A stretch of DNA of 64,000 nucleotides. Origin: Pomacea canaliculata. Its lineage: Eukaryota; Mollusca; Gastropoda; Architaenioglossa; Ampullariidae. Positions 45,301 through 57,076 of the stretch are shown here, one piece after another (positions within the stretch are counted from its first letter, which is position 1; each line of letters opens with the position of its first letter). The stretch lies in NCBI RefSeq assembly GCF_003073045.1, contig NC_037601.1, forward strand, positions 21,922,150-21,986,149, written 5' to 3'. Below the pieces are notes generated by a model, which saw only the letters and a program-made list of their open reading frames with translations, did no database searches and was not told where the DNA came from. Both the position numbers and the translations under genes were made by a program.

Positions 45301-48242
45301 GTCCCGGCTTGATGATCTTGGCTGCGGGTACAACAGGGAAAGGTAGCCTTATGTTACTCATTTCTCCCACCATGACTCATCGTGGGCACCAGTAAATCCA
45401 TCATTTCTTGTGCAGGTTCGTAGGACTTTATCTATGTTATATGAAGCTTAACGTCGTGAGTTTGACTCCCAGCGACAGGTCACTCTTCTAAAATAAGGGC
45501 GAGGCTTTTATAGACACACGTTAGCTCTACGTACATGCATTTCCCCCCTGCATCTAACGGACAGCAAATTCTTTGCGCTACTTTCTAAGCAAAGGCTATA
45601 TGTCAGTGGCAGGACCGGTTCAGACGGCTACCTCGTGCATGGGTGGACTTCAGAAAAGGAGGGTCTACCAAGTATTCTGTGTCAAACGTTTTTTTCTTTC
45701 CTTTCCTTTCTTCTCTCTGCTACAGTACGGGTGAGCTCTACTGCGTATTGTACACGACAGGCGGGGCAAGCGGCTGAGGAAAGAGTAAAGCCGGATAAAG
45801 GTAGGATAAGAGCAAAAGGAGAAAGCTAAGAAAAGAAAATGCAAAAGGACAAAAACCGTACTGCGTAGGGCTGTCCTGTCTTGGAGAATACCGAAAGCAA
45901 GAAAGATGACCATACACGAAAGTCTGTATTAAGAGACAACGAACAGTGGCATGTTTCATTACAGAAAATTGGGGAAAACATGGAAAAGGCTTATTATATT
46001 TCCGTAAAAAAGAGATAAAGAGAAGGGCATGTCGTGTATGAGTTGTAGTGGTCGATGTAAAAGGGAGATTTCGACAGTTTTCGTTTTATCGTTTTCATTT
46101 AACTGGGATCTGTGGGGACTACGGATGGATTAGGCCTTTTTTTAAGAAGACAACACAAGACATTTACGTATGGCTGAAATAGAGCATCATTTGGCAAGAA
46201 TGAGAATATATACAATGTTTTTCACTCTGAAAATGCGCCTGCATTTAAAAACAGTCAAACAGAAACTAAAGGGAGCATCTACAATATATAAAAGAAATAG
46301 TCATGTAAGAAATATGTGTAGAAAATATCACCCGGCACATAGTCTATTCATGAAAGCAATATAAAACTAACAAAATACAGTATAATAATATTTTGGCAAT
46401 GATCCTGAAACCCTATCATCACACACATCATCATCCTTCCACACCACATAATAATCTTTGTAACAACTATAAGCGCTAGCTTCAAAACTAATAATGATAA
46501 GCTTACTAATTAAAAACAGGTAGACGATAAAAATTCACTAACTGAACGACATCATGTACTAAAGATAAATTCTGTTAAAATATTGATGACTTCAATAAGA
46601 TTAAACAGTCTAGTTAGTCTCAGTGTTGGTTATTTGCAATTGAATGTCCTATTAAAAAAAAGTTCGCTTGTCTACTGTTGGTGCAGACATGGATACAATC
46701 AAACGCTCACACGTACATCTTCACAGTTTGTTCCACATATATGCACTCCTTCTAAACCTCACTTACATCTTCATTTACGAATTCGTCCTTTCGTTTGATG
46801 TCGGTCTCATGTACAAGCACTACCGATAGCTTCATTCCTTGCCACCAACACTTGTCGTTTGGCTTCTCGAGTGTGTTAGTCAATCTCAATGATTCAACAT
46901 TGTGTGAGCAGACTGTATCAGCATCAAGGACCTCCAGTGACCTTTCCGCCATACCGCTTGAGAGGTCTCCGTCGGAAATAAAGACTTAATAGTCAGTTGA
47001 CATTTAGTCCCTACAGGCCCTTTTAACCGGACAAAAGTGGACCAGTCTGTCATGTTTTATTAGTTACATCCAGTCTCGACTGCAGAAGAGAATAAATTCG
47101 AGGCATTCGAGTTAGAATTAGTTTATATAAATTTACTGCGGATGCGAACGGTAAATCCATATTTAAGGGATGTAGGGCAGGGGTGGCATTAATTTCCTAA
47201 GGGCCCATGAGAAATGGCTAGAGGGCCGACTATATAGTTAACTCCGTTTTACCAATACTGTATACATAAGGGGGGCCAGCGGGCGCCGGGCAGGAGGCGC
47301 CGGATCCGGCCCGCGTGCCGGCGTTTGCCCAGTCTGATTAGGGCTTACTTTCTATAGTACGGATATCATGGGATCAGCAATTAAGCGTATGCCGCCGTCT
47401 CTAGTTATGGTCGAGTTAAGGTTATAAAGAAACCGACTGGACAAGAGAACTTCATCTTCATTTCACAAACCCACGGCGTACTTCCTAGCCAATGTTGATG
47501 AATAACAACAAATCAGATTCTTGAAGAGTGCAGGACATCAGAACAACAGCAGGCCCAAAACAATGCAGAAAGACGCGTTATATGCTAACTTTAATTTTCT
47601 ATTCAATCGGCGCTTGTAGCCATTCTCCCATAATTAGCAAGTTACATTTTGAAGGGTGTGCTTATATGTGAAACACATACTTTCTCTCTTTTGCTCAGAT
47701 CGTGTACAAGTATCGATATCTATACAGAGATAAAGAGAGAAATAAAGAAAAAGACAGGAGAAATACCAGTCTCAAGATCCATTTACTCACGATGGCATTG
47801 GTGGCCTCCCGGAGCAGTTGTTGGTCGCGCCCTCTGGATCGTCTGGCTGTGTCGTAGCCCTCATCTAGAAGGGCATCCGAAAGATAGCTGACCTGAGATA
47901 CCCGGTCGAACAGCAGAGTGTCCTCCGACCTCGTGTCTCCTACAGCAGACATTGCAAACATTTCAACCCCTTGCACCTTGCATTTACAAAGCGTTAGTGG
48001 CGAGTACAGTTATATTTTAAATTTCTTTTCCACTTCCCATAGGTAGTTTAGAAAGACGTTTGTTCTAAAACGTATTTCAGGCTTAAACGAAAGAAGAAAG
48101 GAAAATGAAGACAAAACCAATATGAATTGATATTGAAAAAACCCAGTGTCATTTGTGTTGACAGCTGTTTTTTCTGGAACATCTTACCATAATGCCCACT
48201 ACGGGAGTACCTCGGGTAGGTGGGAAGCGTTCGGGTCGGCAT
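33378..48242 (-). CDS. Large Ser/Pro/Arg-rich protein of unknown family, at least 7 coding exons
   Basis: Minus-strand coding exons are 48242-48188, 47939-47791, 45321-43556, 40960-40154, 38470-38366, 37473-37417 and 33587-33378 (stop TAG). All have AG/GT borders. From the third exon on every junction is phase 0. The sum is about 1,048 residues. It starts MPTRTLPTYPRYSRSGHYG. Exon 3 (588 residues) is Ser/Tyr/Pro-rich with an acidic stretch (VESIEGSDLTDVLSDTG). Exon 4 (269 residues) is strongly basic with repeated R-x-x-S-V-P-P. The end (SSFIRIREQVRNAQERMDRH) looks helical. There is no signal peptide or known domain. The first two exons join cleanly, but exon 2 ends in phase 0 while exon 3 at 45321 needs one extra base, so a microexon or another acceptor (CCAAG before 45316) is involved. 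A cytoskeletal or scaffold role is only a guess from composition. Confidence 0.75.
34169..34178. promoter_or_regulatory. Palindromic E-box GTCACGTGAC
   Basis: A 10-bp perfect palindrome of the USF/TFE type in an intron of the large minus-strand gene. Function unknown. Confidence 0.35.
35501..35575 (+). mobile_element. 3' remnant of the tRNA-derived SINE (copy D)
   Basis: Only the tail half is recognisable: CAGGGCTGGATTCTTTACCGTAAT-like sequence, TTAGTTGTTGTCGGCGTAAA and TCACCAATC followed by a C-rich end. It matches the order of copies A and B, is clearly older, and the tRNA-like head is lost. Confidence 0.6.
38955..39050 (+). promoter_or_regulatory. Promoter-like cluster: two CACGTG E-boxes and NRF1-type site
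   Basis: CACGTG occurs at 38959-38964 and 38972-38977, and CGCATGCGCA (NRF1-type) at 38988-38997. A further CATGCGCTTGCG stands near 39034. The cluster lies 105-200 bases before a plus-strand ORF. NRF1 and CACGTG sites are common in animal housekeeping promoters. Use as a promoter here is inferred. Confidence 0.45.
39156..39410 (+). CDS. Small hypothetical protein, 84 aa, nested in an intron
   Basis: A complete ATG-to-TAA frame with A at -3 of the start codon. The product is hydrophilic: an N-terminal Ser/His/Glu-rich half, a proline stretch (SPRKPPKPIWKF), then HGRGFDTRYYRILTIQ and a very basic end (RRISRRQKK). No known domain. It is antisense to the large minus-strand gene, between its exons at 40154 and 38470. 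Promoter-like motifs lie just upstream, and A-rich sequence with AATAAA follows directly after the stop. That tail would also fit a retrocopy. Existence as a gene is plausible, not proven. Confidence 0.4.
   Translation: MSEQHHTASMDSTWSKTSVNECDRGHDNEASPPYASPRKPPKPIWKFDSMNEECIWHGRGFDTRYYRILTIQSMLRRISRRQKK
40154..40960 (-). CDS. Basic exon with R-x-x-S-[V/A]-P-P motifs, same unknown gene
   Basis: 269 codons from VSSESYATP to QSLIGFPQ, with acceptor CTTCCCACAG and donor GTATAC. It is rich in Arg, Ala and Pro. Motifs RAASVPP, RARSVPP, RAASVPP and RSSSAPP fall at exon residues 25, 80, 94 and 129. Each puts a basophilic-kinase type Ser before two prolines. SRVLGSS in this exon repeats PRVLGSS of the preceding exon. 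Reading past the donor gives a hydrophobic stretch built on a T17 run. Confidence 0.82.
40961..43555 (-). other. Intron of the large minus-strand gene
   Basis: No exon recognised. A-runs lie near 41660, and AT-rich sequence at 42050-42460. Exon 3 could read through into 43499-43555 before a stop. Confidence 0.45.
43556..45321 (-). CDS. Largest exon of the unknown Ser/Pro/Arg-rich gene
   Basis: This is a single open frame of 588 codons, from AKIIKPGHILFHIACEASS to LDRINIK. The acceptor is TTGTACCCGCAG and the donor after AACATCAAG is GTAAAC. The start (KPGHILFHIACEA) is the least biased part and may be a small folded segment. The rest is low in Cys and Trp and rich in S, P, Y and R. If the donor is not used, the frame runs on 18 more residues to a stop at 43499 and ends CTCSFAVV, giving a possible short isoform. 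GC content is well above that of the flanking introns, which supports coding. Confidence 0.85.
45322..47790 (-). other. Intron of the large gene, may hide a microexon
   Basis: The flanking exons differ in phase by one base, so a coding microexon of length 3n+1 or an alternative acceptor is expected. I could not identify it. A hAT-like element lies at 47178-47336. Confidence 0.4.
47178..47336. mobile_element. hAT-like non-autonomous element
   Basis: It starts CAGGGGTGGCATTAATT and ends GTTTGCCCAGTCTG, whose complement is CAGACTGGGCAAAC. The interior has the GC-rich GCGCCGGATCCGGCCCGCG run typical of many animal hAT MITEs. The flanks TGTAGGGC and ATTAGGGC agree at 6 of 8 bases, consistent with an aged 8-bp target duplication. 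Confidence 0.7.
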
Positions 48243-48266
48243 ACCGTAACTTCTCTGTTTCGCACT
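48243..48266 (-). other. 5' untranslated start of the first coding exon, large gene
   Basis: The acceptor TTTTGCAG is followed by 24 bases before the ATG at 48242-48240. The frame is also open back to the acceptor, so a start further upstream cannot be fully excluded, but the known leader exon has no in-frame ATG joined to it. Confidence 0.5.
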
Positions 48267-49497
48267 CTGCAAAATAAATAATAATAATTAAGGTTCTTCA
48301 ATCTGCAAAGGCAAAGGCAGACTCATTGTTGGGAACAGTCGTCTGACATTTACTATGCGTACAAATGACTGAGTTAAACTTCGGAAAGTTCAAGTCAGAT
48401 CAAGGTACGGTGCAACAATGACAATGTAAAATGACATGAAGACAGTTGCGCCTGTATTTATGGGCAGAAACAGATTCAGTCTTCCTTCAGTCGGTTTCTC
48501 TCTATTACCTCAAACAGACGAAAAGACTAGCATAACTCTGGCATGTAATCGTGTACGTCTGCTTAAAAATGCAAGTTACAGACCTTTAAGTTACAACTGG
48601 TTGGTTGTGGAGAAGAGTATCAAGTAAGGAATAACTGTTTGGCAGTCAGACTTCACTACTACGAGTTCTTCAAGTGTTGTGTTTCATAGTCAAGAGCTAG
48701 TCAAGGTCAGGATTGCTTTTACTCACGAAGAGAAGATATCCCATTTTCAAAAATACAAATGAATAGAATAAACAGACTGAACGTATACTCTATGGAAAAG
48801 AGAAAAATCAAAAAGAAAGAAAAAGGCAGAAACAGAGTGAACATGCAAAATGCACGCTAGTCTAGTGTGTGGCTATCTGATTTCAGAATATGAACAACAT
48901 CCTGTTTCATATATAGCCATCCCCGATAAGGATATCATTTTGCTAAGTCAACACTGATCCCGAATGCCACCGTCTGGTAGAAAAGTTCCTCATGTACCCA
49001 CAGTGGGTTGATCTTGTAAATCTTTCAGCTGTAAAAGTGCAGTTCTGGCACTGCTTGAAAGATCAGTGTCACAGGCCACTGGGAAGCAGCCAACTGTTAT
49101 CTAGATGCTCTGTAGGAGATCACAGACGATTTACTCGGTTTATCAAAACATGCCAGAAAAACTACACAATAATTTGCTTTCCTTGGCAGATATCCATTGA
49201 GACTCTGTGGTCATCTGAGAATCTGGCAAATAACATTTCTGGCAGTACATAAATTTAAATACCGTTTAAAGCGTAAATACAACATTTTGTGTAATCAAGA
49301 TGGAATAAGTGGTAGTAAAAAGATGAAAACGACAATGTTAAACTTACCAATAATCCTTTGACATTTACAATCTCTTATAAATCAGATGTTTGGACAAGAA
49401 ACATCCTAACAGCATTATTCCTTTTCTTTGGTCCTTGTTTACTCCCACCGATCAACTTATCATTTACACTGCGGTTACTTTCTTCTTGCCTCTCCAC

Positions 49498-49627
49498 AAA
49501 AAAAAAAAAAGAAGAAAAAAAAAAACCAAAACCAAAACAACCAAACAAACCAACCAAACCAAGCAAACAAACGACCCCTCCCCCCCCCCAAAAAAAAAAC
49601 AAAAAGACAAGAAAAAACGAAAAATAT
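49498..49627. repeat. A-rich low-complexity tract
   Basis: Runs of A broken by G and C (AAACCAAAC steps) with a C10 run near 49580. Short ORFs across it are artefacts of composition. Confidence 0.8.
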
Positions 49628-51115
49628 AGATTTATAGATTACTTGGTGACCAACAAAATATTTGTATAAACCCTAAACATATCGTGGTGTTTTTACTATG
49701 TGAAATATTTTAATTTTTGTTGTAAGATTACTTTCTCGCCTTTAAAATTGTATTATTCGCCTTTTAACTTTTTAGGCAAATAACATTTCTTTTTTTATAT
49801 TTCCTTATCTTCCTATTTTTTCTGTCTTTCTTATTCTTCCCGTGTCTTTAAAGATGCTGACATCTGAGGGATAAAACACTGGCACCTTTATTAGAAGCTT
49901 CGGTCAAATATAATCGAGAACATTTTGTACACTGGTTAGTCAGTGTTCTCCAGGCTTCAGCCTCCAGAACGGGAAAGAAAGTTCACTGACAAGCTCACAC
50001 AATCATAATGACTCAAGCTGAAGTACAAGCATATCTTGTAACTGTTATTGTTTTTGCTTTTCTTAGCAGTAACGGCTTTGTTTTCGCCAGTCAGCAGCAT
50101 CCAGCAAGATGCTGTGTGCGGCATTCCCCGCTGACGTGGTCGACAGGAATCTTCCAAGCTTGCTGCTGAGTGGAGCCAAATAATAAAACATTCATCCCAC
50201 GCTCGTCCCTTCTTCCTGTCTTCCCTGCCTAGCAACCCGTTGCATGCACGCAGTCTGTGACGTGCGATGCCAGTCCTGCAGCCAAGAGTCAGCACTTTCT
50301 TACTAATCGCAACTGTCGGTTCACTGGTAAATTCCCTGCAGAAGTTTCCATGACCTGGAATGCTTAACCACTCCCGTAGCTTGTTTTGGTTAAACAGTAT
50401 CCGAAAAGCTGCATCAACAGAATGAATATTTAGGTTTTATCAGCAGTTACTTGGTCGATCTACTCGTTAATTACCGGATTGATTAGGAAGTGAGTGATAG
50501 CTAAAATATAACAATAAATAAAATATAAGAATAATAAACTAAAGAGGAAAATAAAATATTCCTGGTTTAAAATACTCCAAAAGGAGGGCTGTCCTCATTA
50601 TGTTTGACTACAAAATATACATAATGCATATCGAGAACAGAAACGCAGAATATTCTTACAAAATGGACGAAGAAGGAAGATAAAAAGGAAAAATCTAGCA
50701 AAATAAAGGCAAAAGGAAACAAACAAAAAAAACTTGTTGAGCGCTAGCAGGTATTTTGAAAACACCGACAGCAACCAAGCAAGCAAACACAAAGAATACT
50801 TTTATATAGATATGTACACGGGTACTAGGGAGTGTATTTTCTTACACACGGATGGCTTCCACTAGTAAGTCTATCAGATTCATGTCGCTGGTGCTGTAAG
50901 TGGCATTAAGTGTTTAGGTCGAAGCAACATGGAGATGAGGCAAAGGAAAAGTACCCCGCCACTGTTGCAGACATCACCAAGGTCGTGCCACTTATTTGGT
51001 AAGGTGCGCGTGCTCAGCGCGCGAGAGGAAGGCGTGCGGTCTTGATTATGCCAATGCCAGCAGGATGCGGGTGTCAGAGCACACAGGCGCAACATGCCAC
51101 AGTCACACGTACAGA

Positions 51116-51272
51116 GGCACACGCCCACACACACGCACACACACATGCACGCACACACCCTACACACACACACGCACACCCTACACACACACATGCACGC
51201 CTACACACACACACGCACGCACGCCCCCCCCCCCCCACGCACACACACACGCGCACGCGCGCGCGCGAGGGA
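51116..51272. repeat. (AC)n/(CG)n microsatellite with C11 run
   Basis: About 155 bp of alternating purine-pyrimidine DNA, mainly ACAC and ACGC. It ends in GCGCACGCGCGCGCGCG, and a C11 run lies at about 51226. Such sequence is a classic Z-DNA former under supercoiling (known), so a structural effect is possible (inferred). Confidence 0.85.
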
Positions 51273-54008
51273 AGACATCTACACGTTAATACGGAAGGAA
51301 AACAAAACAAAATGGAAAAGAAGGAAAAGAAAAAAAACATGCTCTTTTCTGAAACTGGCTTGGATTCAGCTCCAAGCCAGCCCGGGAAGAACTCAGAGAT
51401 AGCAAAAGAAGCTCGAGTGCTCGCTCCAGTCCGTGGCACCTAGCCAACTCAATCAGTACCTTCCTCTGGGATGCTGCTTGTATGTAGATACAGTGCTACC
51501 GTTCGACATACCCTGCAAACTAAGTTTCTTCGCTTCCAGACTAAGCGTTTTTTATCCCACTGCGAAAAACGATCTTGAACCGAAAGTGTCCTTACTACAT
51601 TATGGTTTGGAGGAATCCTTGTTTCTCAAAATGGGGCGAGAATCTTCCAGTTTGTCATACTGATGAAACTAATATACTTCTGGTCGTCACAAAAATTTAG
51701 AATAAGGAAGCAGACGCCTAGACCAGCCTTAACACTGCGTTCAACAGAGCTGTTAACGATTGTAAAGGTATCAGAGGAACAGAGCTATATGTATATAGAC
51801 ACATCGATCTAGCTTTTAAAGCAGCAGCAGTGATGCTATTAGTATTGTGTACATAAACAGCTAGATTGTTGGTCCCGTTTTCATAAGTAAACCAGGTAAG
51901 AAGAAACCATTTACTCACAAAATAGTCACGATTAACGTTTTTTGAAATCTTCTCGAAAACGGAATTAAAGAAATTTCTCTTCAAATAGATATATAAATGT
52001 TTTATTTATGCTAAATTACATTTTATAGTCAGTTTGTAACCTTACTCTCAAGCTAGAGTTACCTATACGTTTTATCAAGTACATATTATCAAGCGTTTAC
52101 CAGATTTGTTTGTGCTCTTTAAAGATAGTACATTTTCCATTAAGTTTCCTTCTTTTTTGTATATAAAAGGCGCCTCTTGAAACCTACGTGACTCTGACGG
52201 AAAGTTTATGCCGATAACATTCCTATTGTACAAAAATCTTAACATCTACACTAATGTGATAAATTCCATTGGCGTGCGCTGGCTGCAAAGCCATACTTCA
52301 TTGCACTGTTCCAGAGTTTTAACTTCCACCTGGCAATTTTCCAGAAAGATAATTTCACAGACATTTTCTCACAGAGATCGCTAGAAGAGGATGAAAAAGA
52401 AATTACAAACTAAAATTTTCTAACTTAACGCAAAAAGCTACAGATAGACCGTCAGCATTATGTTTGGTAAATTAACAGATTTTCGTTCATAGGAAGCCAT
52501 CGTTGTCATGCGCACTGAATCTCGTACTTTTATTTACATCCGAAAACGAATTTTTCTGTACAAGTTATGTACCTAAGAAATACACTCAACTTTAAAATTA
52601 AAGGTCAGAGGTAAAAAATAGAACAAAAAATTATTTACATCGAAAATAATTCCTAAGAAAAATGAGCCGCTAAAAATGCGCTTGGCAATACTGTGTTGCT
52701 GCTTTTGAGAACCATTAAGCCGGAAGATACCTAGCGCTAAATAAAAACCTAATAAGAACCAATAAGAATACACACATTTCTTAACACAATCACGTAGAAG
52801 CGAAACTGGATAATACTATGCTTTTTACTTGCCTTGAAACATGCCGTCGGTAGAGCAAGAAAATATTGTGTTTACATAAATCCTTATTATATTTGAAAGT
52901 TTCTCAACACTGCACATGCAAGCATACAATAGCTTATAGTCAAATCGTACAGAAGCAGCATAAAAGTTAGAGCAGCATGTAAGCTGTTGCTGGACCAAAA
53001 ATAGTCATACAGTATACGTGTCTATGCCAAGAAACAATCATATCATTTACAGTTTCCCCTTATTGTTGAAAAAAGTTCACTTCTTCGTGTAGCCAATAAT
53101 TTTTGAGTCTTCTCGTTTTCATTATTACGATGATGAAACTTAGACAAATGTCAGTGATGCGGTACTTAATGCTAGTAAGTGAAGCACGGGTAAAAGAGAA
53201 ATGGAAAATTCGATGAGAATGAAAATAAACAATTAAATTTTGTAGGGAACGTAGTGGCACCATCACTTTTGCTAGGGTCATTGTCGTACAGAGAACATGT
53301 ACAAAGTAGCACCCCCTACTTGAGTTCATCATCCAGCTTTATAGTCTTTAGAAGAGGTAGAGCAATTGTTTGGTATTTTTGAGAACTGCAAAATTGCAGG
53401 GGTTTGTTTGGATAAAATTTTATTAATTTCATCTATTAAACTTACTGATCCGTGTGTAATAAGCCAAAAAAAATTTCATAAAAATACCACGGATACTTTA
53501 CAGGTTTAGCATTAATTCAAACCATGAAACGACAAAGACCCTGCCAGTCATGGCGCTTATACCGTTGAAGGGCGTGGCTTACCACGGAGTAGCCCGGGGT
53601 ACTGGCGAACAGCCTGCGCCTGATAGCCATCGCTACCCGCCGAGCAGCACACCTGTCAGGTAAGGAGACACACAAACAAACACATCACAGCAAGCCATGC
53701 AGCTCAGATTAGACAGATCCCCATCTTGTTGTGCGTGTTTTGCATTTCGCTGGTGCACGTGCGTGCATGATTTGAAGGTTTGGAGGAAGAGGCAAATAAT
53801 ACCTGAGGGTAAAAAGGTATTTGAGGAAAACATCAGTCTGGAAACCTACTTACGAGTTACTTGGATATATTATGCCTGTTGTCTGAAGATTTTGATTGCC
53901 CAGAAAATTGGTTACTGCAACGGCACGCGTGGGTGTGGACATACAAATACACATGCAGGTGTCTGCACCAAGCCTATGGAGTATGCAATAGCTGAGACGG
54001 CATGAGAC

Positions 54009-54158
54009 GCCATCTTGGTAGGTGATGTGTAGCTAACAATTCTACGGATCCCCGTCCTGATACGCATATTTTCAATTATCTTTAGGCAATGTGGATTGAT
54101 ACACTAGTGAAAACAACTATAACGATAGTTTGTTCATCATATAGACTACCAAGATGGC
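54009..54158. repeat. 13-bp inverted repeat around YY1-type sites
   Basis: GCCATCTTGGTAG at 54009-54021 is the exact reverse complement of CTACCAAGATGGC at 54146-54158. AAGATGGC matches the core of YY1 sites. A perfect CRE TGACGTCA follows at 54165-54172. The pair may be the ends of an old element or a real regulatory module. Confidence 0.55.
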
Positions 54159-55773
54159 TGCCGGTGACGTCATGATCTTTCAAAATACGTCATGCTGAAA
54201 TCTATCATTAGAAAAAAGGACAGAGCTTGTTCACTTTTATCCACTTTGCCTACCCTCAAGCAGTGTTCTCATCCTAAGTGCAGGTCAAGCACAAAGTAAA
54301 ATTCTAATTCTTCCCCTCCAGTCAGCGGTCATCTCAGACACGCCAAAATACTGTTTAACATTTTCTTTAGATTGAAAACATTTCTGCGGTCTGGAAATAT
54401 TCAAATTATGAGATCACAGACCATCTTTTATTTTAACTGGTTGAACAATTCTAAAGCAATGCAGATGGCAGATGACCAACAGGTGTGTGAAAGAAATCAA
54501 TACCACATACGGTTTATCTTCGAGAGAGAAACAAGAGAGATGAGCAGCGCCCCCGAGTGCACTATAGAAATTTTCAGTTAGAGTGTGAGTAAAGCTTATT
54601 CTACTAAAAATAGCAGACCAGTTGTAAAGAAGCACCAGTCTTTGGCTGAACCTGATTTTAATTAAGTTAAGAAAAAAAGTAAAAGGGATAAGAGACACTT
54701 GTGCCCTCCGTACCGATAACCAGCTGGTCCGCAAAGGACTGCTTTTAGCAGCATCAGGTGCCAGGTGGAACTGAAGAGATAGATGACATTTTCACCTGTG
54801 CAATGAGAGCCATTAACAGCGGACAGTAAAATGTGAAAATGCTTTTTAGACTTGCTCAGGAAAGGGATATCAGCTTCAAAATGACTAAGTAAGGAACACA
54901 CCCATGGAAAGATCTTAAAGACAACACTCATTCTCCTGGTAGAAAATACGTTGAAGAAATTATACTTTTTCCGGCCAAGGCATATCACACATTTATGCCA
55001 GTAGCAGCACTGACCGGATGCTGGAGTAAGGAGAAGATGCACCCATAACGACTGGTGTCTGCTCCTCAACACAGAGAAAATACATGCTCAACAGACGCAA
55101 AAGTACATTTACTTAAGGCCAGGAGTCAAGGATGCACAACAAAACAGGCCAAAGCAAAGTCTTACATCATTGTGTGTAAACATCTTTGTTAGCATTTACA
55201 ATATGCAATATGCCACTCAAAGACTTCGGTTTATTTGTTTTGCTTTTTATTTCTTCCTTACTTTCTTTATTTACTTGCTTAATATCAGACAAGACTACTT
55301 TCAGATATTTTTAAAACGTGAAGCTTGCAACAGGCCTGTTGCTTACTTCCAATCGCTTGTGTGTGTGTGTTAATAGTTCCTGCAGGGAATCTCTACTTTT
55401 GCAGTACCCCATCACTTCCCCCCGCCCCTTATGACCTTTTTGAAGGTTAGTGAATAAATCATGAATATTTTCTCAAATTTACAAGAGCGTATTCATCTAA
55501 CTGCAGATTGGAATGTGTGGCTCAGATGTCCACGACAAAAGTAAACTGAGATTCTTAAATTGTGCCGTAGTTGGAGATCAGTAATACATATAATATCCTC
55601 TAAAGTGAAAGTAGCAATAAAACTTAGTTCCAATGTAATTTGTTTTTTTTTTCCCTTTGGTTGTTTGAGGAAAAGAAAACTTCTAGATACTTGATGCTAT
55701 AACAGGAATAAAACTACTCATAATAAGGATACTGTCAGTCTCTCCTCCTCCTCCCTTCCTCCCTCCCCCTTCA

Positions 55774-55955
55774 GGCGGTCCGTGCGCAACGGTTAGCGCC
55801 TTTCATAAATACACTGAGGAATCACTGCTCTTGGTTCAGATCTCGTCTCGAGCACGCTGTTTTTTCTCTGCATGTGGCATCATTTTACAAGACTGACTGA
55901 CTGCTTTGCCGCGATATCGCCTTAGTTGCTGACTCGGCATAAAAATGCTCCCCCT
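55774..55955 (+). mobile_element. tRNA-derived SINE copy C
   Basis: GGCGGTCCGTGCGCAACGG starts the head, followed by GTTAGCGCC and a B-box-like GGTTCAGATCTCGTCTCG. The body has TCTGCATGTGGCATC and GATATCGCCTTAGTTGCTG, and the end is CGGCATAAAAATGC. No clean target duplication is visible because both flanks are CT-rich. It lies in the first intron of the large gene, antisense to it. Confidence 0.85.
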
Positions 55956-57076
55956 TCTCCCTCCCTCTTTCTCGATTGTCTGGTAGCTGTTCTGTAGTAT
56001 AAATATCATGACTTATTCACTAGACTTATTTGGTGCGTTTAGCATCGGTCTTGCCGTGGAATGCATGAATGATAACACTTTTAACACACCCGCATTAAAC
56101 AGCTTGGTTCTGAAGCGCTTTAGACAAGGCACGTGACTCTACTCTTCCCACAAGAAGTGTTGATGGTGTGCGCGGACATCTAACAGATGATATACGTGAC
56201 GTTCTTCTCCCAAAACCTCATATCTGGCGTTCACAACAACCCAATGCTCATAATTTACTTACTTTACACCAAACGTGTGAAATGTATAATAAATGCTCAA
56301 TAGTGTTATCACATGCATTAACATAGCCGCACTTTGGAATTAGCTTTAGCGTATGTAACGGCAGTGGAACACCTGAGCATCCAGAAAGGATGAAAAAATG
56401 CATTTTATGAATTAACAGACAACTATATGTGCAAAGATTTTGAAAAGTTACAGATGGTACTGTCTATATAAGCTAGTCTTTAAAGATTGCCAAAAAAGTG
56501 TCAAAAACAGTCTTTAAGCAAAAGATTATCTTGTCCTTCATGCCTTTTTTTAATTTAACGAATAAGAATAAACTTACTCTAGCAAGTCATAACATACAAG
56601 TTTTTAAAAGTCTTAGTTTATTTATCTTTATTATGCCCAACAAAACGGGAAACGCTTTCTTCAGAATTCCGATCAGACGGAATTAACAATTTGCTTGGTA
56701 GCAAAACACCTGTAAACACCTGGCAAGACCGGTTTACGTCATTGCGTGCCCGAAAACAAATAGGGTGTATCTCCTGCCATTTATCAGCCTCCCCGCAACG
56801 ATGCCAACATGTGGTCACTGTACTTGTAGTCGTTCAGAAAATGTAACATTGATTCTGCATTCTTTTGAAAACTTCGTTCCATCTTGTACTTTATTTTACA
56901 CTCTAATAAGATAGCGACAACATTTCTTACAGGTATCAAGGTAAGCACATGTACTCTAGGGGTGCCATACGCGCAAGAAGGTCGTCTGTACAACATATGA
57001 GATCCTGCACAAACTTTACTTTAGAATACGTATACTATCAAAGACAGAAATAATAAACAGCAAAGACTGTACTTAC

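Larger units (their letters stand above)
48267..57076 (-). other. First intron of the large gene, about 8.8 kb
   Basis: No exon recognised on either strand. It includes an A/C low-complexity block, a CA/CG microsatellite, an inverted repeat with YY1 and CRE-type sites, and SINE copy C. Confidence 0.5.

Noticed and set aside
49358..49669. Lys/Pro/Thr-rich frames
   Set aside because: Low-complexity A/C tract, not a protein.
51042..51443. His/Thr-rich and Cys/Val-rich frames
   Set aside because: Translations of the AC microsatellite in all frames.
54662..55072. Minus-strand frame of 136 codons
   Set aside because: No splice-site pairing with the neighbouring gene and no recognisable motif. 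Kept out as unsupported.
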